A program made the translations under genes and the position numbers. A DNA stretch of 64,000 nucleotides, taken from NCBI GenBank assembly GCA_003344405.1, contig NOWV01000237.1, positions 34,149 to 98,148 on the forward strand, written 5' to 3'. This DNA comes from Trichoplax sp. H2. Lineage: Eukaryota > Placozoa > Uniplacotomia > Trichoplacea. The notes beneath the pieces were generated by a model that saw nothing but the letters and a program-made list of their open reading frames with translations, searched no databases and was not told where the DNA came from. Position 1 is the first letter of the stretch; each line of letters opens with the position of its first letter. Below, piece after piece: positions 49,679-61,629 of the stretch.

Positions 49679-51698
49679 ACCTTTATACTGTTGTTTTCGT
49701 CAACCCGTGATGTTATTCATTGTCAACAATAGGCGTAAGTGAAAGTGATATTAAAGCATCGTCATAGGCCGATATCGAAAGCAGAAAGGGAGCGTTTTGT
49801 TCTGCTAACAGTGGACTCAAAGAAGCTCCAAATAGTCGTCGATCTACACCTTGTAAATTATCTTTCTTGCCAAGAATTTCCACTACTTTCCTATAATCGG
49901 ATACGTATTTTACTGCGAGACATTCATCCAATTTTATATACTGTACAGCACAGACTACTAAAAGAAGGGAAAGGATGTGCCGTTGTGCAGTAATAGGTAC
50001 TGTTTCATGAATGACTGTACCCGACTACGCGTATTAGCATATACAGTATACGAGAACTTGAACGACTAACTATCGGGTCTTTTACTTCAATTATCAACTA
50101 ACATTAGCCAATAAATGTTTCTATTCAGGATACCAATGAATTCACGGATAGCTATTCTAGACTAGGACTGTGTCGTAGGATTCGAATAGAAACGTTATCC
50201 TGCATACAGGAGACCACTGATAAGCTGAAGCTTTTACAAATAAGCTCATCATCAATCTCTTGCAAATGATAGGCCTAGTACAATGACTAGAAATTTGTAT
50301 TACACGACTTTATGGATTTTAAAGTCATTGATAATGACAATAAAGTACATGTATACGTATACTTGTAAGATCATTGCCACAATCTTATTCCAATCTTTAA
50401 CCTGAACATAACTGAGTGTCGATCTGAGAAAGGTTCGGAAGCGTGCAGTCGTCCACTTTTTATTCCGAGTAGCCTTCCCACAAGTGATAGATATACACTA
50501 GATATTATAGACGTATTAGTATTATTAAATTACTAGCCAATGTGGCAATACAACTACGGTATTGGTATTATTATATACGATGATCATATCAGTTAGGCAG
50601 CTATGCAGTTTATTTGCCCTAATTCCTACAACGTTACAAGTCTATCATAACAGGTTGTAGCGTAGCAGAGTAGGATTGTAAAGCTTCTCTTAGACTATAG
50701 TTCATTGATAAGTGAAGCAGTTTCTTCTTATCCGTATACTGTAGCTTTCATTGCTTCATTGATTGTTACACAAGCATGCAATGGTTGTCATCATATTAGA
50801 TAGAGTAATCTCTCAACTGTCTAATTTTTCAACCATTATGCAGCAAGCTAGGAAACCGCTATATCTATTCTTGATGATGGCTTAAGCTGCTCATTTTAGA
50901 ACTAAATCATAAGCGCCAAGGCAACACTTGTGCTTATTGCATGTCGACTGAATAAAGGGTCCAAATTTACTGCAGTATTCTGCTACGAAATCGATTCAAT
51001 CGTATAGATGAATAATAGCACAGGTAGTTGAGGTAATGTAGCTGATGGTCTGATAAAGAGTTGGTATAAAAGATATAGTAAGAGACAGGTTTTTATGGAT
51101 GAGCAAGATGAGCTGAGAGTACGAAAGCGAATCATTAAAAGAGTCAATGTACAGTGAACTAGAATACCTGTACAGAACTAATTGGTGCTAACGTCTGATT
51201 AGCCACTACTACAGTAGCGAAATACAGGGTATATGACCGTTTCTAATTTCGATCGGTTATTTCTTTGTGATATGACTCGGAGTCGAAATCGCGTAGCCTT
51301 CAAGCCTTTCTAAAATGGGTAAATCGATATCCATAGCCAGGCCATTGACATTACTAAACTCTATTCAAGTGCCTAACCGATTGATTGGTATATTTGTAAT
51401 TAAGCTATTGGAAAAATTATCCTAATGGATTTACCATCAGACGTGCTTGCTAAAACTACGTTTCTTCAGTACTCTTAAATGGCAGTGTTTGTGTATTGTA
51501 ATGAAGCTACATAAAGCTTAACAGTACTCATACAGTATACCAGTATTACTTGTTGGAGTTTCTTACAGTAGCATCGATGTGATTATAGTTAGTTAGTTAG
51601 TTCTAGATTTCGTCCCACCAACATATCTATCTCTACTCTCTAGTCATCAAAATGAATCAATAGAAGCAACCTGATGCGCGATATCAATTATGGTGCAG

Positions 51699-52438
51699 GT
51701 ACCACAAATTGAGTGCACTGCCACAAAACATCGAGGTTAACGCAAACGCAGAGTAAAGGTATTTTAGCTGGTAGCAATTTCGCCAGAGCGAAGCAAGTAA
51801 AACTAAAATTCCTTACAAACCCGAGGAATATGGTTAAGATGTCTTCAACGTTGTACTTTTATTGATTATTAAGAATCCACGACAGCGGCTATCAGGTAGA
51901 ATGGATGTGAGTTAAAGTGCACCTTCGTTATTTCCAATTGTACTACTGCATACTCGGAATGAGTATTGCTTATGCTCGACTGAAGGTCTCTACAAATATT
52001 CGTACAGTCACTGTGAAAATCTGACCGTTGTCTTTAAATTCAGCCGGATTCCAGTATCAACTTACCACGACTGCAAAATGTAAAAGTAAAAATTGACAGT
52101 ATGCTTTTACAGTACTATTCTCGCGGCGTGTTGATTGATTCTGTTAGTCTTGCAAAGGTAAATCCGGTTGTTTCCATGATTGGATACCGTCTGAAATTTG
52201 TTAAGCTCTTTATATCAGCAATTCAGCATACGAGTATGGACGTAAGAAAAGTAGTTTTGGAGAATTGTGTAGGCAATCTTCTCTAAGATGAACATTTCAG
52301 CATCGAACTAGAATACACGTATACAAGAGTTATTACAAGCTCATTCTTGTTGGTTTGTAAATATCTAGCGCATATATAGCGTGTGTTAAAATATTCAGTC
52401 GAAAAAGTGGACAAAATGCAATATCATGGCGCACATGA
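51699..52438 (+). CDS. Candidate 3' exons of an unidentified gene
   Basis: Eight short exons can be joined in phase: 51699-51735, 51768-51796, 51874-51906, 52044-52079, 52113-52157, 52219-52241, 52301-52318 and 52399-52438 (stop TGA). Fragments read GSNFARAKQ, NPRQRLSGRMD, SRGVLIDSVSLAK and QFSIRVW. The first five are also present before the gap in copy A (46116-46576), with all splice dinucleotides kept. Differences there are one synonymous change (Gly GGC/GGT) and three amino-acid changes (Asp/Asn, Arg/Gln, Thr/Ser). Some introns would be only 32 to 60 bp and alternative frames stay open, so this chain is weak. I recognise no family. Confidence 0.2.
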
Positions 52439-53171
52439 GTTTTTAAAAGTATTTTAAAGGTTACCAGCAGTAGAACAGTACAATAATGCGCGATTTTGGG
52501 GGATCAATTTTTCTCACTACTTGAACTTGTACTTGATATTAAAGGCTGTCTCATTTCCTTACTATTCTAGCCATGGGCCCAAAATTACGTTCACAAGCTT
52601 ACTCGTATCAAGACTGAACACTGCAAAAACTTTCGACTTTACTAATGTTGTCCACTAAAGGTAATTGTGAATAAGTGCATCGACCTACAAGCATGGTACA
52701 GTATGTACTACAGTAGGCCGCTGGATTGTCGACTTGTATTTTTCAACAATACTACCGTTAGCAATGAAAACATGAGACTTTATTTGAAGTATCATCTGCC
52801 TAGTTTGTAGCCTTCAATACGCCAACATGAATTCAAGGTTCAAAACTTGGAAAGTGATTCTTCATATAAGGAGTCTCGTTTTGATGGCTATAAGTAGTCC
52901 GTCTTTCAAGGAGTCAAGTAGAGAAGGTAAATCAATATTTTCAGCGCTACTATTCCAGTGGTTGGGTCTATTGGCGGGGCTACAGTCAATTCTCTTCTTC
53001 CCCAGCCTAAAAATGAAGAAAAAACTTGGACATTGAGCAGACTTTTAGTGCAATGGGGGAGGCTGATTGCTAGACCTGATAGTGATTGCACAGCACATTT
53101 TCTGCTCCATTAAAGATGGAGGGAGATTGGAGGATCGTTTTTGGATGTGGGAGACGTTCGGGCCGGATCTT

Positions 53172-53294
53172 CTACAGTACAGTACCGTCTACTGTACAGT
53201 ATGTACATTGTACAGTACCGTCTACTGTACTGTACAGTATGTACAGTACATTGTACAGTACAGTACTGTACAGTACTGTAGGAGTTGTACTGTA
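53172..53294 (+). repeat. Dense GTAC-palindrome array
   Basis: About 120 bp built almost only from TACAGTAC, TGTACAGT and TACTGTAC words. The other copy (about 53633-53707) is near 75 bp, so the array is length-variable. It can fold into many alternative hairpins. Confidence 0.85.
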
Positions 53295-53302
53295 GTGTGA
53301 AC

Positions 53303-53310
53303 TGACGTCA
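53303..53310. promoter_or_regulatory. TGACGTCA followed by CGTG
   Basis: CRE consensus overlapping an E-box-like CACGTG (TGACGTCACGTG). The same site recurs at 53715-53722 in the duplicate. No gene start is evident nearby. Confidence 0.2.
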
Positions 53311-53382
53311 CGTGTTGGTTGAGACTGCGCACTGCATAGCCTAAAACCGTCCAATTGACTATACTGTACACTGTCCAGTCCA

Positions 53383-53402
53383 NNNNNNNNNNNNNNNNNN
53401 NN
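53383..53402. other. Assembly gap (20 N)
   Basis: Twenty Ns. Contig ends on both sides share about 0.4 kb of sequence. Confidence 0.99.
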
Positions 53403-53794
53403 AGAAGGTAAATCAATATTTTCAGCGCTACTATTCCAGTGGTTGGGTCTATTGGCGGGGCTACAGTCAATTCTCTTCTTCCCCAGCCTAAAAATGAAGA
53501 AAAAACTTGGACATTGAGCAGACTTTTAGTGCAATGGGGAGGCTGATTGCACAGCACGTTTTCTGCTCCATTAACGATGGAGGGAGATTGGGAGGATCGT
53601 ATTTGGATGTGAGAGACGTTCCGGCCGGATCTTCTACAGTACAGTACAGTACCGTCTACAGTATGTACAGTAATGTACAGTATAGTACAGTACAGTATGT
53701 ACTGTAGTGTGAAGTGACGTCACGTGTTGGTTGAGACTGCGCACTGCATAGCCTAAAACCGTCCAATTGACTATACTGTACACTGTCCAGTCCA
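53403..53794 (+). repeat. Second gap-flanking duplicate, right copy
   Basis: Counterpart of 52922-53382, and continuous on the right with unique sequence toward MARCHF5. Confidence 0.9.
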
Positions 53795-55879
53795 GTCAAT
53801 AAAGAGACTGCTCGTATACTGACTGGTGATTGACTTTGGTCGCAAGTCGTTGTTCCTCTTTGCCAACTCGTCTTAACCCAATCACCTTCACGTGGATTCT
53901 AGAATTGATATAGTGACTTGCAATCATCTTGGTGTTTCTTATTTCGGACAAGCCAATTACAACCTATGCGATAGAAAATGTCTCTTTCCAGGCCCAGAAA
54001 AAGGTAACATTTGCCCATGTTGAACTGTATGATTTTGAAAAACTTGGATGGGATTTCTTCAGTTATTCCATTTCACTACAGTAGTTTACAGTACCATGAA
54101 ACCAAGCGGACTGTACTGTATAGTTTGCTATTTGTACTGTAATAGGCAGTGATGTACAGTGTCGAGTGCAGCGACGGAAATAGGGCATGGCCGTTTTCCA
54201 CACTCGCATCATGATCGAGTTCAAGTTGTAGTCGTTCTAATCCACTTGCATACATATCATGTACGAGGGAATAGATTCAAGACAATCATTAGGAATCAAA
54301 GTATGGATATCGATCGATATGGCTAAGTCAATAATGTGAAAACAAGAGCAAACTCTCCACTAAGAGGATTGTAACTCACATCTGGACAGTGGACACTATG
54401 TCAATATGCTTGCATCATGATGATGAAGAAGAAGAAGCTTAGTCTGCCAATGTTATAGTCTCCTCCAAATCATCATTACTTTCCTAAGCATTGAATCTTC
54501 AATGGGTGCCAATCATAAAATGATGACTGGGTAATATTAGTTCGGCGATTACAGTACTGTGGATTTCATTTTACACTAAACAGCAATTGAAAAATGGACA
54601 GGATTCACTGCTTTCGCTGTCGTTGAACTAGAAACTGTACAATACAACATACTGAAGTTAAATACTCGTATCTTTTGTCATCATGGAGTGCATGAGTTGA
54701 AATTGCTGTACTGTATATTGTTCATCAACCAAACTTGACAAGATAGACAGTAGTAGGTACCCTTACGGGATCTCTTGATATTTTCATCTATTAAGGCCTC
54801 TGAATAGATCAAGTTTTACCACTACTATAGTCATATCATTCATCTCCTGCTTGATTGCATCATACTAATTAATCTTCTCTCGTAATTCGTATGTCCAATG
54901 AGGAAAGTAAATGCTCATTCCGTGACCTGTGTTTTAGCGTTGCACATTAAACATACGCTTACTTTTAATAATTAATTATTTGATACTGTACTTACTGCAC
55001 TACAGTACAGTATACCTATACAGCATACAACTTTTGCAGACTGTATCAAATCCGATGTTGCACAACGGAATGATAAAAAACAGTACCAACTGAAATCTTC
55101 AAGTTTTAGATACATACACTTGATCAGCAAACGATCCTATCAATAGGATAGTAGTCGTCGCTAAAGCAAGCATAGCCTTTACTATACCACTAATCATCAT
55201 GCTGTACAATGTACATAAATGGCCTACAATACTAAAGATCCGTCTGTTTACCAAATGATAGCCAAGTGTACGAAAATCGACAGTATGCTGATGTGCTTGT
55301 ATCTACAGTACATTCATGACCGATCTACACTATAGTACAGCTTGAATATTACTAATGCACAACGGAGTAGTTATGCTGCATCAACACTAGGATAATGATC
55401 TACCGAAGATTGAGGTACTGCAATTTTTTGAATATGAACACAACTGACAGTAGTTTAGGATTACGGTCAATTTTGCAAACATCGAGTCATGATGGAATTT
55501 GCTTAACGCTGAACACTGCTTGAATAGTATCTTGCTAACGTATAGTACAAATATAAAGTAACCAATGCTGATTTGGCGTATTCGTGTGAATAATTTGCTT
55601 GTTATACCGTACGTCAACCTACACCTACATTTTACCATTAGCAATATGGAGCAATAATTGGATGAAAAGCATCTAGCATCCATGATCATGTGTCATGGGT
55701 AGATATGTAACATCAGAGAGAGAATCGTATTCTGCTTCATCAATACCTATCATGCTCTTTTGCGTTATACTACTAGTGCTATGCTGTACGGTAGAAAGCC
55801 GTATACTGCAGCAGCCAATACAGTATAGTGGATGACTTAAACAATTTCACTCATATTGGCTCCTTTTGATCAACTTTAG
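53795..55879. other. Non-coding stretch upstream of MARCHF5
   Basis: No supported gene. Contains GTAC palindromes. A possible first MARCHF5 exon (55682-55698, ATG ATC ATG TGT CAT GG then GTAGAT) would splice in phase to the acceptor at 55878-55879, but this is a guess. Confidence 0.4.
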
Positions 55880-56861
55880 TGAGATTATAAAAAGAACGTG
55901 TTGGATATGCTTCGGAGACGAAGATGATGATTTAGAAGCTGAATGGACTCATCCTTGCAATTGTAAAGGAACTTCTGCATGGGTCCATCAGGCTTGTTTG
56001 CAACGTTGGATTGACGAAAAACAAAATGGAGTTGCCGATTTTGCGGTTTCTTGCCCACAATGTGGTATTGAATACATCATCGCTTATCCACAAAGAGGAT
56101 TTTTAATGAAATTACTTGATGCTGGTGAAAAAGTGACGGATGCTCTTTCACCTTACATTACCGTGACCATATTATTAGGCAGCCTCTATTGGTCTGCTGT
56201 ATCTTACGGTGCTGTAACAATGGTCCAAGTTTTAGGACATAATGACGGCTGGAATTTGATAGAAAAATCGGATCGACTGCCATTGGTAATTGGACTTCCT
56301 GCTATACCACTAATTTTAGTTTTGTATAAAACCGTTGCATGGGAAGACCGATGCTTGCGCTGGATTCGACAAACATCGCATAAATATAGTGTTACAACAC
56401 CGGAAGACCGACCACAACGAGTTCCAGCGGAACCTACTCATAGCACAGATTTGTCATCGTTATCAAGGATAATATGTGGAGCATTAGCTTTACCAACTAT
56501 TGCCGTCACCTGCGGTAACCTATTCTACGGAAATTATTCTCTCTCAAATTGGCAAAAAGCCTTAATGGTAAATGGAGTACAGTCGATGTAATATCATTCA
56601 ATTTTCTTTTACTATACACTCAGCCACAATATTATAGAATATTCAAGTCATGATTTGATATACCGTACACTTAGTAGATAGAATAATTCCCTTTAATTCT
56701 TGCACTCAAACTGACTATAGCAATTGATAGATTGATTGATTTATCTTTTACAGGGTGGTGCAACGTACGTCATTTTACGAGGTGCCGTCAAAATGTATTA
56801 TAAACAGCAGCAGTATGTTCAGCAGGCTTGTCGAAAGATTTTAAATTATCCAGTTGACTGA
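55880..56861 (+). CDS. MARCHF5: Mitochondrial RING-CH E3 ubiquitin ligase (MARCHF5/MITOL)
   Basis: Outer-mitochondrial-membrane ubiquitin ligase that controls fission/fusion factors and mitochondrial quality. Two visible exons, 55880-56567 and 56754-56861 (stop TGA), join in phase at ATG|GTAAAT and TTTTACAG|GGT. The N-terminal RING-CH shows the C4HC3 ligand order CWIC, CNC, HQAC and CPQC, with the WIDEKQ segment typical of MARCHF5. Several hydrophobic segments follow, including YWSAVSYGAVTMVQVLGH and LPLVIGLPAIPLILVLY, consistent with four membrane spans. The end, YYKQQQYVQQACRKILNYP, is nearly the human C-terminus. The first codon here is split (phase 2) and there is no in-frame ATG after the acceptor at 55879, so a short first exon lies upstream. 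Confidence 0.94.
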
Positions 56862-59855
56862 TAGAGTACGCGTACACTCTAATAAGATGCATAAGGGAAA
56901 GGCAAAAAGTGTTTGGGTTATTTATTGGACATTTTGCTAAAATATCAACATTTATCAAAATCGATACAAAGTAGTAAGATTCGGAAATTTTATTGGAGCG
57001 AGATATTTCCAACCAAAGGATATTTCTAAAGAGCATACCAACTATTTTTGTATCACCTGTTTATCAAATTGATGATTCTGCGTAAGTAATTTAGATGATA
57101 TTAAATTTTCTGTATCAATTAAAACGAATCTGCACCTAACTCTGAAATAAGATATACAGTATCTAAAATTGGAGCAGTCAATACATACTCGTATTATCAC
57201 CAGCTTATGATTTTTGGATGTGTTACATGATGCTAGTTTCTATACGGCGTCAGTGATGCTCTCATATATTTTATATATATATATTTCCATAGTTTGGAAC
57301 TTACAGTAAATTTCTGTTTTGCAAACCTAACTAAAAGTAATTTTACCACGTTCTTTCTAAATTGACTCACTTTACTTGCCTTGTCGCTGATTTGTTACTA
57401 CAGAATAGTACAGCATAGTATATTGTAAGATATGCGACAATCACTATGTGATAATAATTTTATTTAAATAATAGAATGATGCATTTCATTATTAATGTAA
57501 ATTTGATTGATGAATGATCTTGCTATCTTGAAGAAATTAAAATTTCAATTATTGCATCGAATTGACAATATATCCTGAAAATTGAATATACGTATGTAAA
57601 GTGGACTTTGCTTTATATTAAATATGAACCGTACTAAATAAAATTTGATACTTGTAGCTGTCGTTTATTATTTTTAAAGATTTTTTTCCATCAGCAATGA
57701 TCTATTACAGCATTGTTCAATAGACTACTAACAGTTAAAAAGGAGTGCATTGATTTACGCCAATACGAACGCGGGTTAAAATTTTTTAGCGGTTTAGTCA
57801 CTATTATTAAAATGTCACAATAATGCTAATAAAATCGAAATCACCTTGTTGTGTAGTGTACTACTTCATCAAAGGCTACTGATTAATTGACTATGGTACC
57901 ATTATTTCATAGGCTATGATTCATACGTATATAGATGTAAATTGTTATGATATGATTGCTACTCTACCCTCAATTTATGTACTGCACACACGCCATGTAA
58001 AATTATGGAAATTGATTCAATACAGGCAAGCTACGTTGCTAGAATAGGATTAACAATGTCTTTGCGATGTTATTGAAGTCAGGATAACTGTGGCATTATC
58101 TTACTATCAATACTATTACCAATAGCATGTAAGACTTGTTAAATCTCCGACAATGAAATAACTATTGTATTGAATTCCGAATATTTGCAATACTGCAAGT
58201 ACCGTTAATTGCTCATTCGAACAATCCATTGGAGGATAAAAGTCAACAAATGCACTGACAGAATAGGCTTGATTAAAGTTAATAGCAATTAATAATCCTT
58301 TTTACGTGACTCTCTATCTTATTTTAATTAATAATTAATAGCCCTTGATGATATTACTCACTTCTACAGTATATTGATCAAGATAATTAATTCAATTGAT
58401 TATCGCTATCATTTAGTTCGATTTGAACGACAATCTGTGAAATCTTACTCAATAAACCGTCCTAGAATTATTCGAGAAATCATGGCCAAATTAAAATAGT
58501 TGCTTTTATTTTTTAATGCAGATATTAGCGATCTTACGTCAATTGCTTTGAAAGATCAGTCATCAATCTATGCATTATCAAATAGAATTAGAAGTGAATT
58601 GTATAAAAATGTTAAGTCACCTTTAATAACAAATATTAGTTATCTACTTTAATGTTCTGCATTACGCATAATTATATCCGCAGCGTAGCAACTCCTTTTC
58701 AATGAACGTTTACTATATCGTTTACAGAAAGAAAAATTCAGGAATATTGAAAAATAATTACAATGTACGAATTTCATTCACATCCATTCAATCTTTATCA
58801 CGTTTGCACTAGGTTTCCACTCTTTAAGTGACATCATTACAGAATAATTTTGACATACTGAATAAATAAAATGCCTTTCATTGGATCTTTTGATGATAAA
58901 TATGATAACGATATTGTACTTACTTAATACCATGTCGATTTTTTTCGTAGTAGTCAAAAAATGGTACATAAATGGGACAAAACAGCAGAATCTATTCGTA
59001 TAATAGAATATTCTCTATGAAAGAGAATGCAATCTACAAAATAAGTAGCCTATTCTAGTTTATAAGACGTACTTACAATCTTCTGAGGTATTTTTAACAC
59101 CGAATTATTTAAATATATAGGTAAGATTGTCAACTTTAACATATGGTAGATAGAGAATTGAAGTTTTAAGATTTGACAACATAACAAATAGCCCTTCTAA
59201 CTTATATTCCGCATCAATTTTCATTCATGGGCATCTTAGAATGCCTATTATAGTATATTATCACTGCAATCTCAAACATTAGGGATAGAGAGCTATGCTT
59301 TCACATTAATTTCATTATTATTATGCATGGTGCCTTATTATTGATTAAATATTTTGATAAAAAAACCTTCAGGGCCTACCATACTCAAGGTTATCGACTG
59401 AAAATAGTCAAGTTAATCTTCCAAAAGGAATGGTATTTGGAGGGCAACTTAGGGTACTATGTGCCTTGGTTGCTATTGGTAGAGTATTCTTCTAATGCAT
59501 TGATTGGGTCTTTGACCGTCTTACGCTGACCATACTCATATCGTATTGACATTGCAATTGAATTCCATCATTACAGCTGCTGCTTACCTTTACTTTAATA
59601 GTACTGTATGCAATTCATTATGAATTCGATGAATACAGTAGTTAGTTTAGTTTGCCAACTGATGTATACAGTAGTATTGACAATATCTGTGCTACATCGC
59701 TTTGTAAAAGACGGTATCGTGTGATGCTTGGATTTGTCACTCAATTATAGATCATTAAAGTGCCAATTGTTTATTTGGTTGATTGCATATAGGATAAGCC
59801 ATTGCAGAAAGCAATATACCAGACAATTTTAGTACAGTTCATGTCATTTAAAGTT
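56862..59855. other. Non-coding stretch, no supported gene
   Basis: AT-rich DNA with a likely MARCHF5 polyadenylation region (AATAAA near 57640). The plus frame at 59323-59529 has an ATG but no recognisable domain. Confidence 0.5.
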
Positions 59856-60362
59856 TTACGCATTGTGCACTAAATTGTTGAATAAATGGCCGTCTTGAAT
59901 AGGAATACACTGCAGGCAATAATTGCGGTTGTGATTGTTGTCCCAAAATTCTTGTCCAGCACAACGGAAGGCAATAGCAAATTGTACTTGACGAATTTCT
60001 TCTTCATCAGGAACATTGAATTCAAAAGCAAAAGTATCCGCATAGCCCCTATTTGAATCCTTTAAGTGATAAGCAGGTAAATCTTGATAGGTACGCCAAT
60101 CGTTCAATGTATACCGAATCAAAACTACTTTTTCATAAGCAAGATTTTTCACTTTGACCGTAGCGAAGCATTTCAAGCGATCAATAACCACATTTTCTAG
60201 CTTAACACAATTTTGGCGTAATTGATCCCAGAAATCGCGCAAATAGATGGGAGTAATAAATGTTGCCTTGAGTTGTTTATGTGAGCTTCCATCAGGCGAT
60301 AGATTAAAATTGTAACCACCAGTCGGTGTCCGAGGGTTATTTCTATCGTTGGGTGATTGCAT
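59856..60362 (-). CDS. CBM21-only protein related to PPP1R3, lacking PP1-docking motif
   Basis: Small glycogen/starch-binding protein of 168 aa, single exon, ATG at 60362 after an in-frame TAA. Residues 31-153 form a CBM21 domain aligning with both PPP1R3 proteins in this window: VKLENV, KVKNLAYEKVVLIRYTLNDW, YADTFAFEF, and the signature WDNNHNRNY at 140-148. Only 30 residues precede the domain, and they contain no RVxF motif or FADxxG context, so it should bind glycogen without recruiting PP1 in the usual way. I saw no upstream exon carrying the motif. It may act as a competitor or a separate glycogen adaptor, or be a truncated paralogue; the intact frame and conserved aromatic residues argue against a dead gene. 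Confidence 0.88.
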   Translation of the reverse strand: MQSPNDRNNPRTPTGGYNFNLSPDGSSHKQLKATFITPIYLRDFWDQLRQNCVKLENVVIDRLKCFATVKVKNLAYEKVVLIRYTLNDWRTYQDLPAYHLKDSNRGYADTFAFEFNVPDEEEIRQVQFAIAFRCAGQEFWDNNHNRNYCLQCIPIQDGHLFNNLVHNA

Positions 60363-60701
60363 GTATGGAGACGATTACAACATCGGCCAGTTCACCTTGT
60401 ACACCAAGTCACCGACACAAGATAGGAAAAATACATACAGAACAGCGTTAGTCAATTGATGCCAAAGGCAATTAGCTTACCACTGATGCTAACCTCATCC
60501 AAATTGGCTTAGATGATTGCACTTTCAACTAATTTTGCATACGCTGTGTTGAGCAATTTCAAGCCAAATCAATGCACCACAAGTCCACAATGGACCAACC
60601 TGGTTCTCTTCTTGTACTTGATTTTCCCCTTTATTGCCAGTACTTATAACGGATCTGGTACAGTCCGGATTGTAACGGAACGTACTGTTACACTCTATCG
60701 G

Positions 60702-60709
60702 TGACGTCA
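60702..60709. promoter_or_regulatory. CRE-type palindrome TGACGTCA
   Basis: Perfect CRE consensus 340 bp upstream of the start codon of the minus-strand CBM21-only gene. Motif-based inference only. Confidence 0.35.
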
Positions 60710-61629
60710 AGCGCATCAGGAATCCTCTGGTCAGATGGTTCTGGAATCAACCGGAAGATGACGGCGCACGTCTAGTGCAGTACAGTACATAGTACTGTGC
60801 ACTGTAGAAGGCATCTCGGAACTTCTTTCTTTACCAAGTCCATTGAGTACAGCCAGTAGAAACGCTTTTGCCCTCCAGATTCATCCCCAGTGTAAAGACC
60901 TGCTATCAGAGGGCCTATCGAGGATATCGAGTGATATACATTTCATTGAAAATCGACAAAAATTTCAATTTTGGGTTTTTAAAATTTATCGGGAAAAAGT
61001 TCTGGGACAACTTGTACTTTATTAGAGTATCACTGAGGGTGTCTCATAAAAAATCGACGACGATTGAAGTGATATGAAAACACAATTTCAACACCAAATT
61101 AGACAAATTTGGTATCAGTCTATTGCAAAGAAGACGCTTTATGTAAATATCTAATTTAAATGTACATAAATTGATAAGATGAGCTGAAATTCTGCACACG
61201 GATGATTTTACTGTACTGTAGTTCTTTATTATTGAGCTGAACTCCAATCCTTACCATCTATTCAAATAATTTGTTCGGATTTTGCACCTGATGCGCATTG
61301 GCAAAAGATCGATTTTGATGATACTGTGCAGTGTACAGTACAGTACAGGCACTTATACTGTACAGTACAGTATATTATGCAGTACTGGATTTAATCAATC
61401 AATGATAAATGATATGGGTAAACCCCAGCACAAAGTGCAGGTGCAATCTAGTAATTATTATTATTAATTTTGAACTCCAAGAACATGCAATATGCTAAAC
61501 AAGTGTACAATACAGCGTCCAGTACTGTACTGTACATTTGTAATTTACTCTTCCTTTTCCAACAAATAATAGGAATTCGTTACTTCATCGACACAATCAA
61601 TATAGCAGAAGATAGTCAATAAGTTCAAG

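Larger units (their letters stand above)
46622..52182 (+). repeat. Duplicated block, copy B (right of gap)
   Basis: Counterpart of 41617-46601. It is 576 bp longer, mainly because of an extra internal tandem copy at about 47568-47815 and differences in the minisatellite; it also lacks roughly 190 bp present in copy A near 42545-42735. Sequence continues past 52182 into unique DNA that copy A never reaches. Confidence 0.9.
52922..53382 (+). repeat. Second gap-flanking duplicate, left copy
   Basis: Matches 53403-53794 in order and orientation, starting AGAAGGTAAATCAATATTTT and ending GTCCAGTCCA at the gap. The same dovetail geometry as at the first gap. The length difference is in the TACAGTAC array. 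Confidence 0.9.

Noticed and set aside
49120-49710. Three long overlapping frames (171-188 aa) in the copy B minisatellite
   Set aside because: Same cause as in copy A. The peptide repeat changes architecture between copies with no sign of coding constraint.
41617-52182. Recent true segmental duplication
   Set aside because: Considered, but the break of both copies exactly at the N gap favours an assembly overlap; kept as the alternative in the finding.
59323-59529. Plus-strand 68-aa frame with an ATG
   Set aside because: No domain, no splice context, and it sits in AT-rich non-coding DNA. Short similarity (GYRLK.VKL) to the frame at 52101-52286 seems coincidental.
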